A stretch of DNA of 64,000 bases, taken from the NCBI GenBank assembly GCA_017543265.1, contig JAFYGI010000062.1:1-64000 (forward strand). The letters are read 5' to 3'. A program made the translations under genes and the position numbers. This DNA is from Bacillota bacterium. Its GTDB lineage: Bacteria > Bacillota > Clostridia > Lachnospirales > CAG-274. The notes beneath the pieces are model-generated. The model worked only from the letters and a program-made list of their open reading frames with translations. It ran no database searches and was not told the DNA's origin. Below, one piece after another: positions 1 through 7,071 of the stretch (positions within the stretch are counted from its first letter, which is position 1; each line of letters starts with the position of its first letter).

Positions 1-263
1 CCTACAACGGTCTGATGATGACATTATTCGCACTTGAAGATATGTATGGATTGAAAATAAAAAATATCGACGGTGAACTCTGCCTTACGCCCGAAAAGGT
101 CTTTAATGACCATTACCCTATTCTGTTTGAAAAATTCCTTGCATGGCAGCAGATGTCGGAGAAGTGCCTTAATGATGAGATAACAAAAGAGGACTATGAC
201 GAGTGGCGTTATAACTATCCTCAGTCTGCTATCAGTGATATCGACGAAATTTTAAATTCGTGA
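1..263 (+). CDS. Hypothetical protein, 3' end of a gene entering from the left
   Basis: The reading frame is open from the first base and ends at a TGA at 261-263, so this is the C-terminal part (about 87 residues) of a longer protein; internal ATGs at 15 and 18 exist but have no ribosome binding site. The visible part is acidic and soluble, with a tryptophan/tyrosine-rich stretch (EDYDEWRYNYP) near the end. I do not recognise the family. It lies outside the direct repeats that bound the guaA element and may belong to a neighbouring, perhaps older, integrated element (see the repeats at 407-425). Confidence 0.55.
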   Translation, partial: YNGLMMTLFALEDMYGLKIKNIDGELCLTPEKVFNDHYPILFEKFLAWQQMSEKCLNDEITKEDYDEWRYNYPQSAISDIDEILNS

Positions 264-336
264 TAATCAACCGCAAAGATAGATGCGGACAATTGCAAAG
301 CAATTGGCTTTTGGCTATGCCAAAAGTTGTGACAAA

Positions 337-376
337 AAAAGACCTTACCAACATCACAGTTTGTCGGTAAGGTCTT
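337..376. terminator. Strong hairpin, bidirectional terminator
   Basis: A perfect 12-bp stem (AAAGACCTTACC at 337-348 with its complement at 365-376) closes a 16-nt loop. Two smaller hairpins precede it (291-305 and 308-326). It can terminate the partial gene that ends at 263. Before the element arrived it may also have terminated guaA from the other side, since this DNA would then have lain directly downstream of guaA. Confidence 0.7.
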
Positions 377-406
377 TGAAATTGAATTATTGAGAAATGA
401 GGTTTT

Positions 407-425
407 CTGTTGCCATTTTGTTGCC
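407..425. repeat. Paired TGTTGCCA repeats, candidate integrase arm sites of a second element
   Basis: TGTTGCCA occurs at 407-414 and 418-425, an 11-bp start-to-start distance, close to one helical turn. The spacing is the same as that of the TTTAGTACG pairs inside both ends of the guaA element, but the sequence differs. I infer a binding site for a different integrase, left by another element integrated at the same site; a small hairpin (450-464) separates it from the attachment core. Confidence 0.45.
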
Positions 426-483
426 AAAACGGCGTTGTCAGCTTTGAAACCCGCTGTTTAAGCGGCACACAAAAGCTCGCGAA

Positions 484-497
484 TTATTCCCACTCTA
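484..497. repeat. Left attachment core (att) of the guaA element
   Basis: TTATTCCCACTCTA at 484-497 is identical to 14412-14425, where it forms the last codons (Glu-Trp-Glu preceded by Ile) and stop of guaA on the minus strand. A 14-bp direct repeat at the 3' end of guaA, with a tyrosine integrase beside the guaA copy, is the expected signature of site-specific integration. The 3' end of guaA is a known hotspot for genomic islands. Confidence 0.85.
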
Positions 498-595
498 CTT
501 AAGAAATTTAATCACAGGTTGTTTTTAGCTAATTGAGGTTCTTTCTGTCTCATACGTCCCACAATTTTAATTAAATTTCTGTATGTCTCAAAATT

Positions 596-615
596 TTTAG
601 TACGATTTTAGTACG
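596..615. repeat. Paired TTTAGTACG repeats, left candidate integrase arm sites
   Basis: TTTAGTACG occurs at 596-604 and 607-615 (11 bp apart). The same pair with the same spacing and orientation recurs at 14333-14352 near the other end of the element. Tyrosine integrases with an N-terminal arm-binding domain use such terminal repeats, so these are likely Int arm sites about 100 bp inside the left att core. Confidence 0.65.
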
Positions 616-696
616 GTTATAATTTCGCTATACACACTTATATTAAAACAGTTTTTATAATATAAACACATTTTTTACAGTTTTCTATTTTAGTAG

Positions 697-1185
697 CTAT
701 TTGTTGCCATAGTCACCACAGACTTTTTCAAGCAAAGCAAAATCATTTGTTCGTCTTGCCAGAGGTGTTTTCTCTCCGTTTTTAAGTTTATGAGTGTATA
801 CAATTTTTGCGTTTTTCAGAATCAAATCCCGTTTTCGTTTTATTTCACGGTATTCTGCTTGCAACAAAGATTTATAACGCAAATCTTTAACTGCATTGAT
901 GTCAACATACTCATATAAGCCATCGGGAACTGGCAGCATATTATTAATGTTAAGAACAGCATAATCCTTGATCTTGATAAAATCCGTAGTTTCCTGCATC
1001 TTCTTATGCTTCGGTTTAAACGATGACAGCGGAACAAAGTATTTAAAACCATTTACTTCCAGTATTATGCCTATGTATTTTCGGCTGTTTTGCTGCTCTC
1101 TCCTTGCATTCCTGAACAGATGCTCTGCGAATTGGCTTAAGTAATCTATATAAGTGCTGTCAACTTCATAAAATTTCAAATTCAT
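697..1185 (-). CDS. Type III toxin-antitoxin endoribonuclease toxin (ToxN/AbiQ/CptN family)
   Basis: This 162-residue protein has the length and the hallmark N-terminal segments of ToxN/AbiQ-type toxins: a start of the form KFYEVDSTYIDYL, then YIGIILEVNGFKYFVPLSS and FKPKHKKM, then a later NINNMLPVP segment. Members are RNases that cut A-rich RNA and are held inactive by a repeat-containing antitoxin RNA. The start ATG at 1185 follows an AGGAG box 7 nt upstream. Directly upstream are a GC-rich hairpin and two 38-nt tandem repeats with a promoter, the classical type III arrangement in which a leaky terminator sets the antitoxin to toxin ratio. Known roles are phage abortive infection and element maintenance; which applies here is not shown by the sequence. 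Confidence 0.9.
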   Translation of the reverse strand: MNLKFYEVDSTYIDYLSQFAEHLFRNARREQQNSRKYIGIILEVNGFKYFVPLSSFKPKHKKMQETTDFIKIKDYAVLNINNMLPVPDGLYEYVDINAVKDLRYKSLLQAEYREIKRKRDLILKNAKIVYTHKLKNGEKTPLARRTNDFALLEKVCGDYGNK

Positions 1186-1205
1186 TATAATACTCCTATA
1201 TAAAG

Positions 1206-1231
1206 ACGGGGGCAGAACTGACCGCCCCCGT
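1206..1231 (-). terminator. Attenuating hairpin between antitoxin repeats and toxin gene
   Basis: ACGGGGGC at 1206-1213 pairs with GCCCCCGT at 1224-1231, an 8-bp GC-rich stem followed on the minus strand by a short U-rich stretch. In type III systems a hairpin here stops most transcripts after the antitoxin and lets a minority read into the toxin gene. Confidence 0.8.
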
Positions 1232-1360
1232 TAAATTCGCACTTATGAGCAGCGAAACTCTCACTTATAACTTTCTCACATGAGGGTTGAGATACACCCA
1301 CTTAGTAACTCTCTCATTTAAGGGCTGAGATACACCCGCTCCAGACAAACCTCTGTCTGT
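1206..1360 (-). ncRNA. Antitoxin RNA of the type III system (ToxI-like), two 38-nt repeats
   Basis: Two tandem 38-nt units lie at 1300-1337 (first transcribed) and 1262-1299. Each begins GGGTGTATCTCA on the minus strand and continues with a CCCT complement, as expected for the pseudoknotted repeat that binds the toxin. A third, degenerate partial unit may follow (about 1233-1261). The transcript would start near 1360 from the promoter at 1367-1395 and end at the hairpin 1206-1231. By family knowledge the toxin processes the precursor into single repeats that assemble with it; the processing site is not determined here. Confidence 0.85.
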
Positions 1361-1366
1361 ACTCTT

Positions 1367-1395
1367 ATTATATACCAAATTTATAAATATTGCAA
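1367..1395 (-). promoter_or_regulatory. Promoter of the toxin-antitoxin locus
   Basis: On the minus strand TTGCAA (1390-1395) and a perfect TATAAT (1367-1372) are 17 bp apart. It reads through a small CAGAC/GTCTG hairpin (1342-1359) into the two antitoxin repeats and then the toxin gene. Confidence 0.75.
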
Positions 1396-1446
1396 TAGTA
1401 AAATTTTACAGACAACACACTTAAAAATTTTACAGAAACAACACAC

Positions 1447-2148
1447 TTATTGTTGTGTATTACCGATACGATATGTATTATCCGCATTTTGGATTACAAA
1501 AACCATTCCTTCTGACGTAATCTCATATGTATATAATATACCATTTACAGTTTTTTCCGCTTTGTATTTGCCATTTTGTTCCGTTTCAAGAAGCAATTCA
1601 TGTATCATTTTCCAGTCTTCATAATCGGACACAGATAAATTCGCCGCATTTAAAGCAACTAATACCAATTCCTCAAACAACCTGTAATCATATTCATTAA
1701 ATGTTTTTGAAAAAGCACCAATAGTTATTCCGCAAAGTTCATTGGATTCATCAATATTCACTACTCCCAAAAACCCATCCCCACCTACTATGGAGTAATA
1801 TACAGATTCTCCATTTTCTGATCCTGCATATGTCCAAGGCTTGTCATAATTTAGCTCCCTGTCATTTAGCAGTTCATTCAGTATGTTTGTAAAATCTGTT
1901 TTTGATATCCCAATAGGTTTATGCGAAACAACAACTTTTTTCTCTTCGTTATTATCACTCAAATTTTTCTGTTGGTCTGCGGTCGTTGCTTCAATTTTTT
2001 TATCAGTATATGTAGTGCTTGCTGTGTTCTTGTTAGTGCTTGGTGTACTGTTGACAGTATATATAGCATACAGCAAGTAAACCAAGGTTATAATTGAACA
2101 TATAAATTTAAACCAATCTGCAAGATTGGGCTCGTTTTTATCTTTCAT
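1447..2148 (-). CDS. Membrane-anchored hypothetical protein
   Basis: The 233-residue protein starts at an ATG with a good AGGAGG box. It has a short cytoplasmic N-terminus, one membrane segment at about residues 13-30 (WFKFICSIITLVYLLYAIYT) and a threonine/serine/lysine-rich linker to about 75. A folded outer domain of roughly 150 residues follows, with no motif that I recognise. It is the last of five minus-strand genes for exported or membrane proteins in the element. The toxin-antitoxin promoter begins just beyond its stop. Function unknown. Confidence 0.7.
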   Translation of the reverse strand: MKDKNEPNLADWFKFICSIITLVYLLYAIYTVNSTPSTNKNTASTTYTDKKIEATTADQQKNLSDNNEEKKVVVSHKPIGISKTDFTNILNELLNDRELNYDKPWTYAGSENGESVYYSIVGGDGFLGVVNIDESNELCGITIGAFSKTFNEYDYRLFEELVLVALNAANLSVSDYEDWKMIHELLLETEQNGKYKAEKTVNGILYTYEITSEGMVFVIQNADNTYRIGNTQQ

Positions 2149-2324
2149 AAGTCTTTACCTCCTATATAGGGGGGATTATATTATACTATATTATATATTT
2201 TATCATAAATAGACATTGGGGAATATATATTGCAGGCATTTAAGGGTACAATTATATATAATCGTCAGAATCATTTCGATTCTTTTAATTATATTCCAAG
2301 CATCTCTCCTCAATCAAAGATTTG

Positions 2325-3944
2325 CTAATCTGCATATCTGAAATCAACAATCTTAATGCGGTTTCGAGTACTCAACCCCATATCCACTATTTCCTCCGCA
2401 AGATAAACGTGTTCACCAGGATATAACGTTTCTCCTCTAAAATACCAATTTTTGGTGTTAATAATTTCTTTGTTATCATCAAGCAATTCCACAACCGCTT
2501 TAATGTAATTCACCGGACGAGATGAGCGATTTCGTATTGTAGCCCATTCATAAACCGCAATTCCTGATTTAGTACCGCTGAACTCATCTACAACAATAGG
2601 GTTTGCTTCAATTTCTCGTTGTATTCTTTCAGCTTCGTCTTTCGCAGATTTGACATTATTATATAAATCTTGATAGTTTTCTTTAATATATGGCGACGAA
2701 TTGAAGGCCTTAGTCAGTAGGTTCAATGCCGAATCGTAATTCCCGTTGGCATAAGCTTTTTTTGCTTCGTTAACTTTTGGCAGCATATCATTATAAATTG
2801 TTGCCTCATTGATTAATTTAGGTGCCCACTCATTTTTCGGATTTACATCTTTAGCCAGTTGTCCATATTTAATAGCTTGATTAAAATCCTCATTTTTAAG
2901 GCAGGCATTACCTTTTTCAACGTAATACGCTGCTATGCGAGCGTTAAGCTCGGTAGCTTTACTGCTCCCAGGGACGAATCTCAATGCAGCATTTGCTTGT
3001 ACCAAAGCAGCATCCGCATCATCTGCATTAAGTTTTTCGTTGCCTAAATTTATATAATAATCCACTATTTGATTTTTAACAGCCAAGGCTTCACTATTTT
3101 CTGTCAAGGCCTTTTCCGATTTTTCTATTAACATAATTGAATTATCAACATTACCGGATTGAAATTGTTCAAAAGCACTATCGGCAAACGTCTTTGCGAG
3201 CCTTGAATTCAAATTTGTCGGATCTTTCCAATTGGGATTAATATTTACAGCCGCACACAAAGCATTTAATGCCGAGTCATAACTCCCAACATTAAAAAAT
3301 GTGTTGGCATCTTCATATAAAGAATTTATCTTGATATTTATTTTTTTCTCTATATTTTCTATTTCTTCCCATTTATCGTCGTTATCAAGATTGTTTAAAC
3401 TTTCAACAGCTGTTTTGTAATCATCATTTTCAATTAAACCGTCAAGATATTTTACATACTCCGCCTTAATGTCTTTATCGGTCGTTTCTGCCATAGGTAA
3501 ACCAGTTTGTAAGGCAAGCGCTTCCCGGCTTTCGTTTAACGCAAGCATATAGTTTTTTTTGCTTAATTCTTTTTTTGCTTTTTCAATGTGTTTAACAGCA
3601 GAATTAAGTATTTCTATTTTCTGCTGTGCTTGGGAATATCTTTTACTTTTTTCGGGTATTTTCTTATATTCCTCTACCGCAAAATTGGCATTATCCGCCA
3701 ATACTGCTTCCTCTGCCATTGAGATATGTTTCTTCTCGGTATAATTTATATAAATGTTATAAATAAGTGCCAATCCTATTATTACTGCAATAGTAATAGC
3801 TAATCTTATCAACTTTGACTTAAAATTTCTTTCATTATTTAGTGGCTGTATCAATTCAATCTCGTTATCAAACGATTTCCCACATATTACGCACTTTGTG
3901 CTTGTATCGCTATTCGCAGTACCACATTCAGGGCATTTTTTCAC
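2325..3944 (-). CDS. Zinc-ribbon, membrane-anchored TPR-like protein with C-terminal FxLYD-like domain
   Basis: The best start is the GTG at 3944, 8 nt after AGGAGG, giving 539 residues; an upstream GTG at 3953 lies too near the box. Residues 1-22 form a CPxCG...CxxCG zinc ribbon, residues about 46-66 a membrane segment, and 75-440 repeated helical pairs of tetratricopeptide type (for example ALNALCAAVNINPNW and AIKYGQLAKDVNPKN). The last 100 residues look like an FxLYD-type beta domain (WATIRNRSSRPVNYIKAVVELLD, then a GETLYPGEHVYL segment). The layout suggests a cytoplasmic zinc finger with an external scaffold. No enzyme motif is seen. Confidence 0.75.
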   Translation of the reverse strand: MKKCPECGTANSDTSTKCVICGKSFDNEIELIQPLNNERNFKSKLIRLAITIAVIIGLALIYNIYINYTEKKHISMAEEAVLADNANFAVEEYKKIPEKSKRYSQAQQKIEILNSAVKHIEKAKKELSKKNYMLALNESREALALQTGLPMAETTDKDIKAEYVKYLDGLIENDDYKTAVESLNNLDNDDKWEEIENIEKKINIKINSLYEDANTFFNVGSYDSALNALCAAVNINPNWKDPTNLNSRLAKTFADSAFEQFQSGNVDNSIMLIEKSEKALTENSEALAVKNQIVDYYINLGNEKLNADDADAALVQANAALRFVPGSSKATELNARIAAYYVEKGNACLKNEDFNQAIKYGQLAKDVNPKNEWAPKLINEATIYNDMLPKVNEAKKAYANGNYDSALNLLTKAFNSSPYIKENYQDLYNNVKSAKDEAERIQREIEANPIVVDEFSGTKSGIAVYEWATIRNRSSRPVNYIKAVVELLDDNKEIINTKNWYFRGETLYPGEHVYLAEEIVDMGLSTRNRIKIVDFRYAD

Positions 3945-4095
3945 ATTAATCACCTCCTGTATTAAGGAGTAAAAGTATATTATAGTACATATAATATTGT
4001 AAACACCAGTTTTAAACCTTATATTACAAACAAATGTGAGTACAGTCTTATTTTAAAATAATCCAAAACACAAAACATCAACAATCATATTTTTA

Positions 4096-4542
4096 TTATA
4101 TTTTTCCATAATGTTTTCCATTACCATCGCTTAAGTATTTAATTTCAGGCGATATCCCCGAAAAATCCCCCGAATAAACCACCCACCAAGATGATTCTGA
4201 AAATTGACCTGCCGGAATGTTAGCATCAAATCTACAATCTGAAGTTATCGGTTTCCCTGTTTCATCCAGTACGTTAAATCGAATTTCTATTTGGCTAATT
4301 TCAAAATCCAAGGAATTTTTTACTTTATAATCAAATCTTACCCAATCTCCGTCACGTCTTACATTTGTAACTTCTATTTCAATCTTAGAAAGTTCGCTTA
4401 CACTAAATGTATTTTCGCTTGAACTCGTACCCGATGAATTAGCACTATAATCACTGCTACAAGCAGTTGTTAATAACATAATTAAAATCGAGAAAATCAA
4501 AAACATTCTGCATAGGTAACGCTCTCCCATATATTTTCTCAT
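4096..4542 (-). CDS. Lipoprotein with FxLYD-like domain
   Basis: The 148-residue protein has a positively charged N-terminus, a hydrophobic stretch and a lipobox ending LLTTAC near residue 28, so it should be lipidated and kept at the outer face of the membrane. A serine-rich linker follows, then a beta-rich domain (KIEIEVTNVRRDGDWVRFDY...) resembling the C-terminal domain of the zinc-ribbon/TPR protein encoded just downstream on the same strand. The start follows GGAGG at 8 nt. It is probably part of the same cargo set. Confidence 0.75.
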   Translation of the reverse strand: MRKYMGERYLCRMFLIFSILIMLLTTACSSDYSANSSGTSSSENTFSVSELSKIEIEVTNVRRDGDWVRFDYKVKNSLDFEISQIEIRFNVLDETGKPITSDCRFDANIPAGQFSESSWWVVYSGDFSGISPEIKYLSDGNGKHYGKI

Positions 4543-4612
4543 ATTAGTCGCCTCCTCTAGTATATGTAAAGACTGCCCGTAAGAGTATTACGGGCGGTCA
4601 AATATCAAACCA

Positions 4613-5554
4613 TTATTTTCCCGAGCACACATAGCTTAACGCTAATGTTCCATTTCCGCCATTATATTGATATGATACATTTCCATAGTAACCCTCAAAC
4701 ATACCAAGGTATGTACCCATACCCACATCCATATTGCTGCCCGAAAAACCGCTTGCTTGTAAAGCTGATGCATATGAACTAACGTCCTTACTTGTAACAT
4801 TGTAATATGTATATTGTTCAGCAAATCCCTGCATAGAACCTCTCATATTCTTCGTACCGCTTCTGCCCGTTAATGCACCGAAGTCGGGTATCTTTGAGCC
4901 GGAATAGCATGTATATTTTACAGCAGGCTTAGAAGCCGCTGTGTTGCCTCCGCTTGATGTGCTTGCAGATGCCTTCGGAGCATTTTCTGCTGTACATGTT
5001 TGCAGATACCCTTTACCATTTCGCTTAAAATAATAAGTATTTTTTTCACCCCAATAATTAATGTCATAACCATAAAGTGCAGCCATATCATCTTTTGATA
5101 AAAACACCATTGACGCTGGTTCTCCAGCGATAAAATCCCATTCACCCTCCGATACAAAAATCGCGGGGTATTTTAACTGGCAATCGTGTCCATTTACACG
5201 CAGTTTTTTTGAAGCGTTCCAAACAGAAAAATATACATTTTTGTAATTATATCTGTCCTGTTGTTCAACTGTTAAGCTTTCTCTTGAAAGATTCATGTTG
5301 GCATTTGTGTTATAGGGAGCGGTATTTCTTATCATACCATCTAAAGAAATATAACGAATATTGCCATAATCTTTTAAATTAAAATCCACATATACATTTG
5401 GGCTTTCTCCGCCATCACTTTCAAAAACAGTCCTTGAATCTATAACATTTGCTCCTAATACTATATCCTTTGTTAACGCATAGACATTATTGGTTAACAA
5501 AACAAGTACGACAAAGGTACACAAAACTTTACCTATTATATTTTGTATTTTCAT
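4613..5554 (-). CDS. Secreted hypothetical protein with C-terminal module shared with its neighbour
   Basis: This is a 313-residue protein with a clear signal peptide (residues 1-26, cleavage after VYA). The middle (about 27-190) is beta-rich with no motif I know. A serine/alanine linker leads to a C-terminal module (about 215-313) with the pattern SKIPDF..LTG, a YTYYNVTSKDVSSYASAL segment and ASGFS. The same pattern occurs at the C-terminus of the secreted protein encoded at 5714-6574. The start ATG follows AAGGAAG. Function unknown; it may bind a ligand or cell-wall component outside the cell. Confidence 0.75.
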   Translation of the reverse strand: MKIQNIIGKVLCTFVVLVLLTNNVYALTKDIVLGANVIDSRTVFESDGGESPNVYVDFNLKDYGNIRYISLDGMIRNTAPYNTNANMNLSRESLTVEQQDRYNYKNVYFSVWNASKKLRVNGHDCQLKYPAIFVSEGEWDFIAGEPASMVFLSKDDMAALYGYDINYWGEKNTYYFKRNGKGYLQTCTAENAPKASASTSSGGNTAASKPAVKYTCYSGSKIPDFGALTGRSGTKNMRGSMQGFAEQYTYYNVTSKDVSSYASALQASGFSGSNMDVGMGTYLGMFEGYYGNVSYQYNGGNGTLALSYVCSGK

Positions 5555-5713
5555 AAGTTACACTTCCTTTCTTTGCGAATATACAGTATAATTGTTTTTT
5601 TGCAGTAATAAAAGTAACGGTCAAAAAAGCTGCCATAAAATGAACAATATTGTATTGACATTCATAGACAGCTTAAACCAACGAGGTATTACAATTTTAT
5701 GATTTTGATACAA

Positions 5714-6574
5714 TCAATATTTTACAACAACACAAACACTACTGCCGCTAAATCCGTTTAGTTGTTGGATTTCAACCGTTGCTCCGTTTTTGCTGTAAAC
5801 ATTACCATTTACACTAAATCCAAGATTTTTTAGCGTTTGAGTATACTTACTTATATCATCCGAGCCTGCATCATGGTAATTGTATTTCATTCCAACAATA
5901 TTACTATTTTTATCAAAAACCCTTGCATAATTGTTGGAATTTATTGTTGATCCAAGAATATCTCTGTCCGAATCCATATCGGCAAATTTACAGCCTGTCA
6001 CCGATGCGAAATCCGGTATTGATGTGTTTGGATAGTTCTTGTAGCTGCCACTTTGTGAATTAGAATTACTGGACTTATTTCCGGAGTTTGACGAACTTGC
6101 CGTAGGCTTAGCTACAGGTGCCTGTCCGACGGTAGAGGTTATCCTTCCCTCGCCTGTATTGTCGATATAAATGGTATTCTTTGATGAATCATATTTTACG
6201 GAAACACCAAGCTGTTCTTCTATAAGCCCCGCCGTAACATAAATAACCTCATTTTCCTTAAAAGGTGTTTTGGCAAGGCCGATATCCATTCCGTTCATCC
6301 TGCCCTTTGACTTACCGAGGAAAACCGAGAAATAGCCCGGTTTTGTTTTCACCTCCGCTGTAACACTATTGTTGCTTTCTTTTTCGATAACCTTGTAGTC
6401 TAATGCCCTACAAACCTGTGCCACAGGCAGATAGACGATACCATCTTTAAAAATCGCCTCCGCCTTGATGTCTGCCTCATCATTGTTGCAGACATACCTC
6501 ATTTCATTTTCGGCAAACGCCGTTACACTAAAAAGTGTAGTACTTGCCAAAAATACCGCCAAAAATCTCTTCAT
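5714..6574 (-). CDS. Secreted stalk-domain protein (copper amine oxidase N-terminal-like)
   Basis: The 286-residue protein begins with a signal peptide (about 1-21, ending VTAFA). Residues about 30-145 match the stalk fold known as the copper amine oxidase N-terminal-like domain (GIVYLPVAQVCRALDYKV, then KNTIYIDN). A serine/asparagine linker and a C-terminal module of about 100 residues follow (TSIPDFASVTGCKF, DDISKYTQTLKNLGFS), shared with the protein encoded at 4613-5554. The strong AAGGAGG box supports the ATG at 6574. It is divergent from an XRE regulator gene, with two inverted repeats between them. Confidence 0.8.
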   Translation of the reverse strand: MKRFLAVFLASTTLFSVTAFAENEMRYVCNNDEADIKAEAIFKDGIVYLPVAQVCRALDYKVIEKESNNSVTAEVKTKPGYFSVFLGKSKGRMNGMDIGLAKTPFKENEVIYVTAGLIEEQLGVSVKYDSSKNTIYIDNTGEGRITSTVGQAPVAKPTASSSNSGNKSSNSNSQSGSYKNYPNTSIPDFASVTGCKFADMDSDRDILGSTINSNNYARVFDKNSNIVGMKYNYHDAGSDDISKYTQTLKNLGFSVNGNVYSKNGATVEIQQLNGFSGSSVCVVVKY

Positions 6575-6635
6575 ATGAAAACCTCCTTTTTATCCGCATT
6601 TTCTGCGGTGAATAACTAAAAAATCCGAGCATTTT

Positions 6636-6715
6636 TAATTCCTGTTAGGAATTATTTTATATAAGTAATATACCATATTAAATCTTTTTTGTCAATAATT
6701 CTCCACAAGAATTAT
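6636..6715. promoter_or_regulatory. Two related dyads between divergent genes, candidate XRE operators
   Basis: TAATTCC-TGTTA-GGAATTA (6636-6654) and ATAATTC-TCCACAA-GAATTAT (6695-6715) are inverted repeats with the same AATTC/GAATT core. They lie between the stalk-protein gene (minus) and the XRE regulator (plus). I infer operator sites for the regulator, likely controlling both genes. Confidence 0.55.
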
Positions 6716-6771
6716 ATTTTTTGTTAAAAATAATATAATAATATAGTATTTATTAACAAAGGATGATGCTT

Positions 6772-7014
6772 ATGAAACCTCGCAAACAGCAATTAGGCAC
6801 AAAAAATATCATAGGCCGCAAAATCACAGAATTACGAAACAAGCACGCCATGAAGCAAAAGGAACTTCTTGCCAAAATGCAAACGTTAGGTGCAGATATA
6901 AACCCCTCAAGCCTATCAAAATTAGAGGGTCAAACTCGCCCCGTAAGCGACATAGAAGTTAAAATACTTGCCGAAATTTTTTCTGTTTCGGCAGATGAAT
7001 TACTTGGTATTTGA
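6772..7014 (+). CDS. XRE-family helix-turn-helix regulator
   Basis: An 80-residue protein made almost entirely of an XRE/Cro helix-turn-helix domain (IGRKITELRNKHAMKQKELLAKM, then SSLSKLEGQTRPVSDIEVKILAEIF). Of three nearby ATGs I prefer 6772, 9 nt after AAAGG; 6763 and 6766 are too close. It is divergent from the secreted stalk protein and probably represses from the dyads at 6636-6715. The gene ends in a shared terminator with the convergent kinase gene. Confidence 0.85.
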   Translation: MKPRKQQLGTKNIIGRKITELRNKHAMKQKELLAKMQTLGADINPSSLSKLEGQTRPVSDIEVKILAEIFSVSADELLGI

Positions 7015-7029
7015 TTTATTGTAACAAAA

Positions 7030-7060
7030 AATGCCCTCGGTTTCATTAGCTGAGAGCATT
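7030..7060. terminator. Bidirectional terminator between convergent genes
   Basis: An imperfect hairpin (AATGCcCTCgG at 7030-7040 with CtGAGaGCATT at 7050-7060) has A-rich DNA on the left and T-rich DNA on the right. It serves the XRE gene and the convergent kinase gene. Confidence 0.65.
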
Positions 7061-7071
7061 ATTTTGTGTAT

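Noticed and set aside
697-1185. Toxin as a type II (RelE/ParE-like) system
   Set aside because: No small protein antitoxin gene is adjacent, and the sequence pattern and upstream RNA repeats fit type III.
1233-1261. Third full antitoxin repeat in the type III locus
   Set aside because: Only short matches (AGAG, TAAGTG) remain; the GGGTGTATCTCA start of the unit is missing, so I count two repeats and a possible degenerate remnant.
1201-1340. CRISPR array
   Set aside because: The 38-nt units are contiguous without spacers, only two in number, and sit next to a ToxN-like toxin gene.
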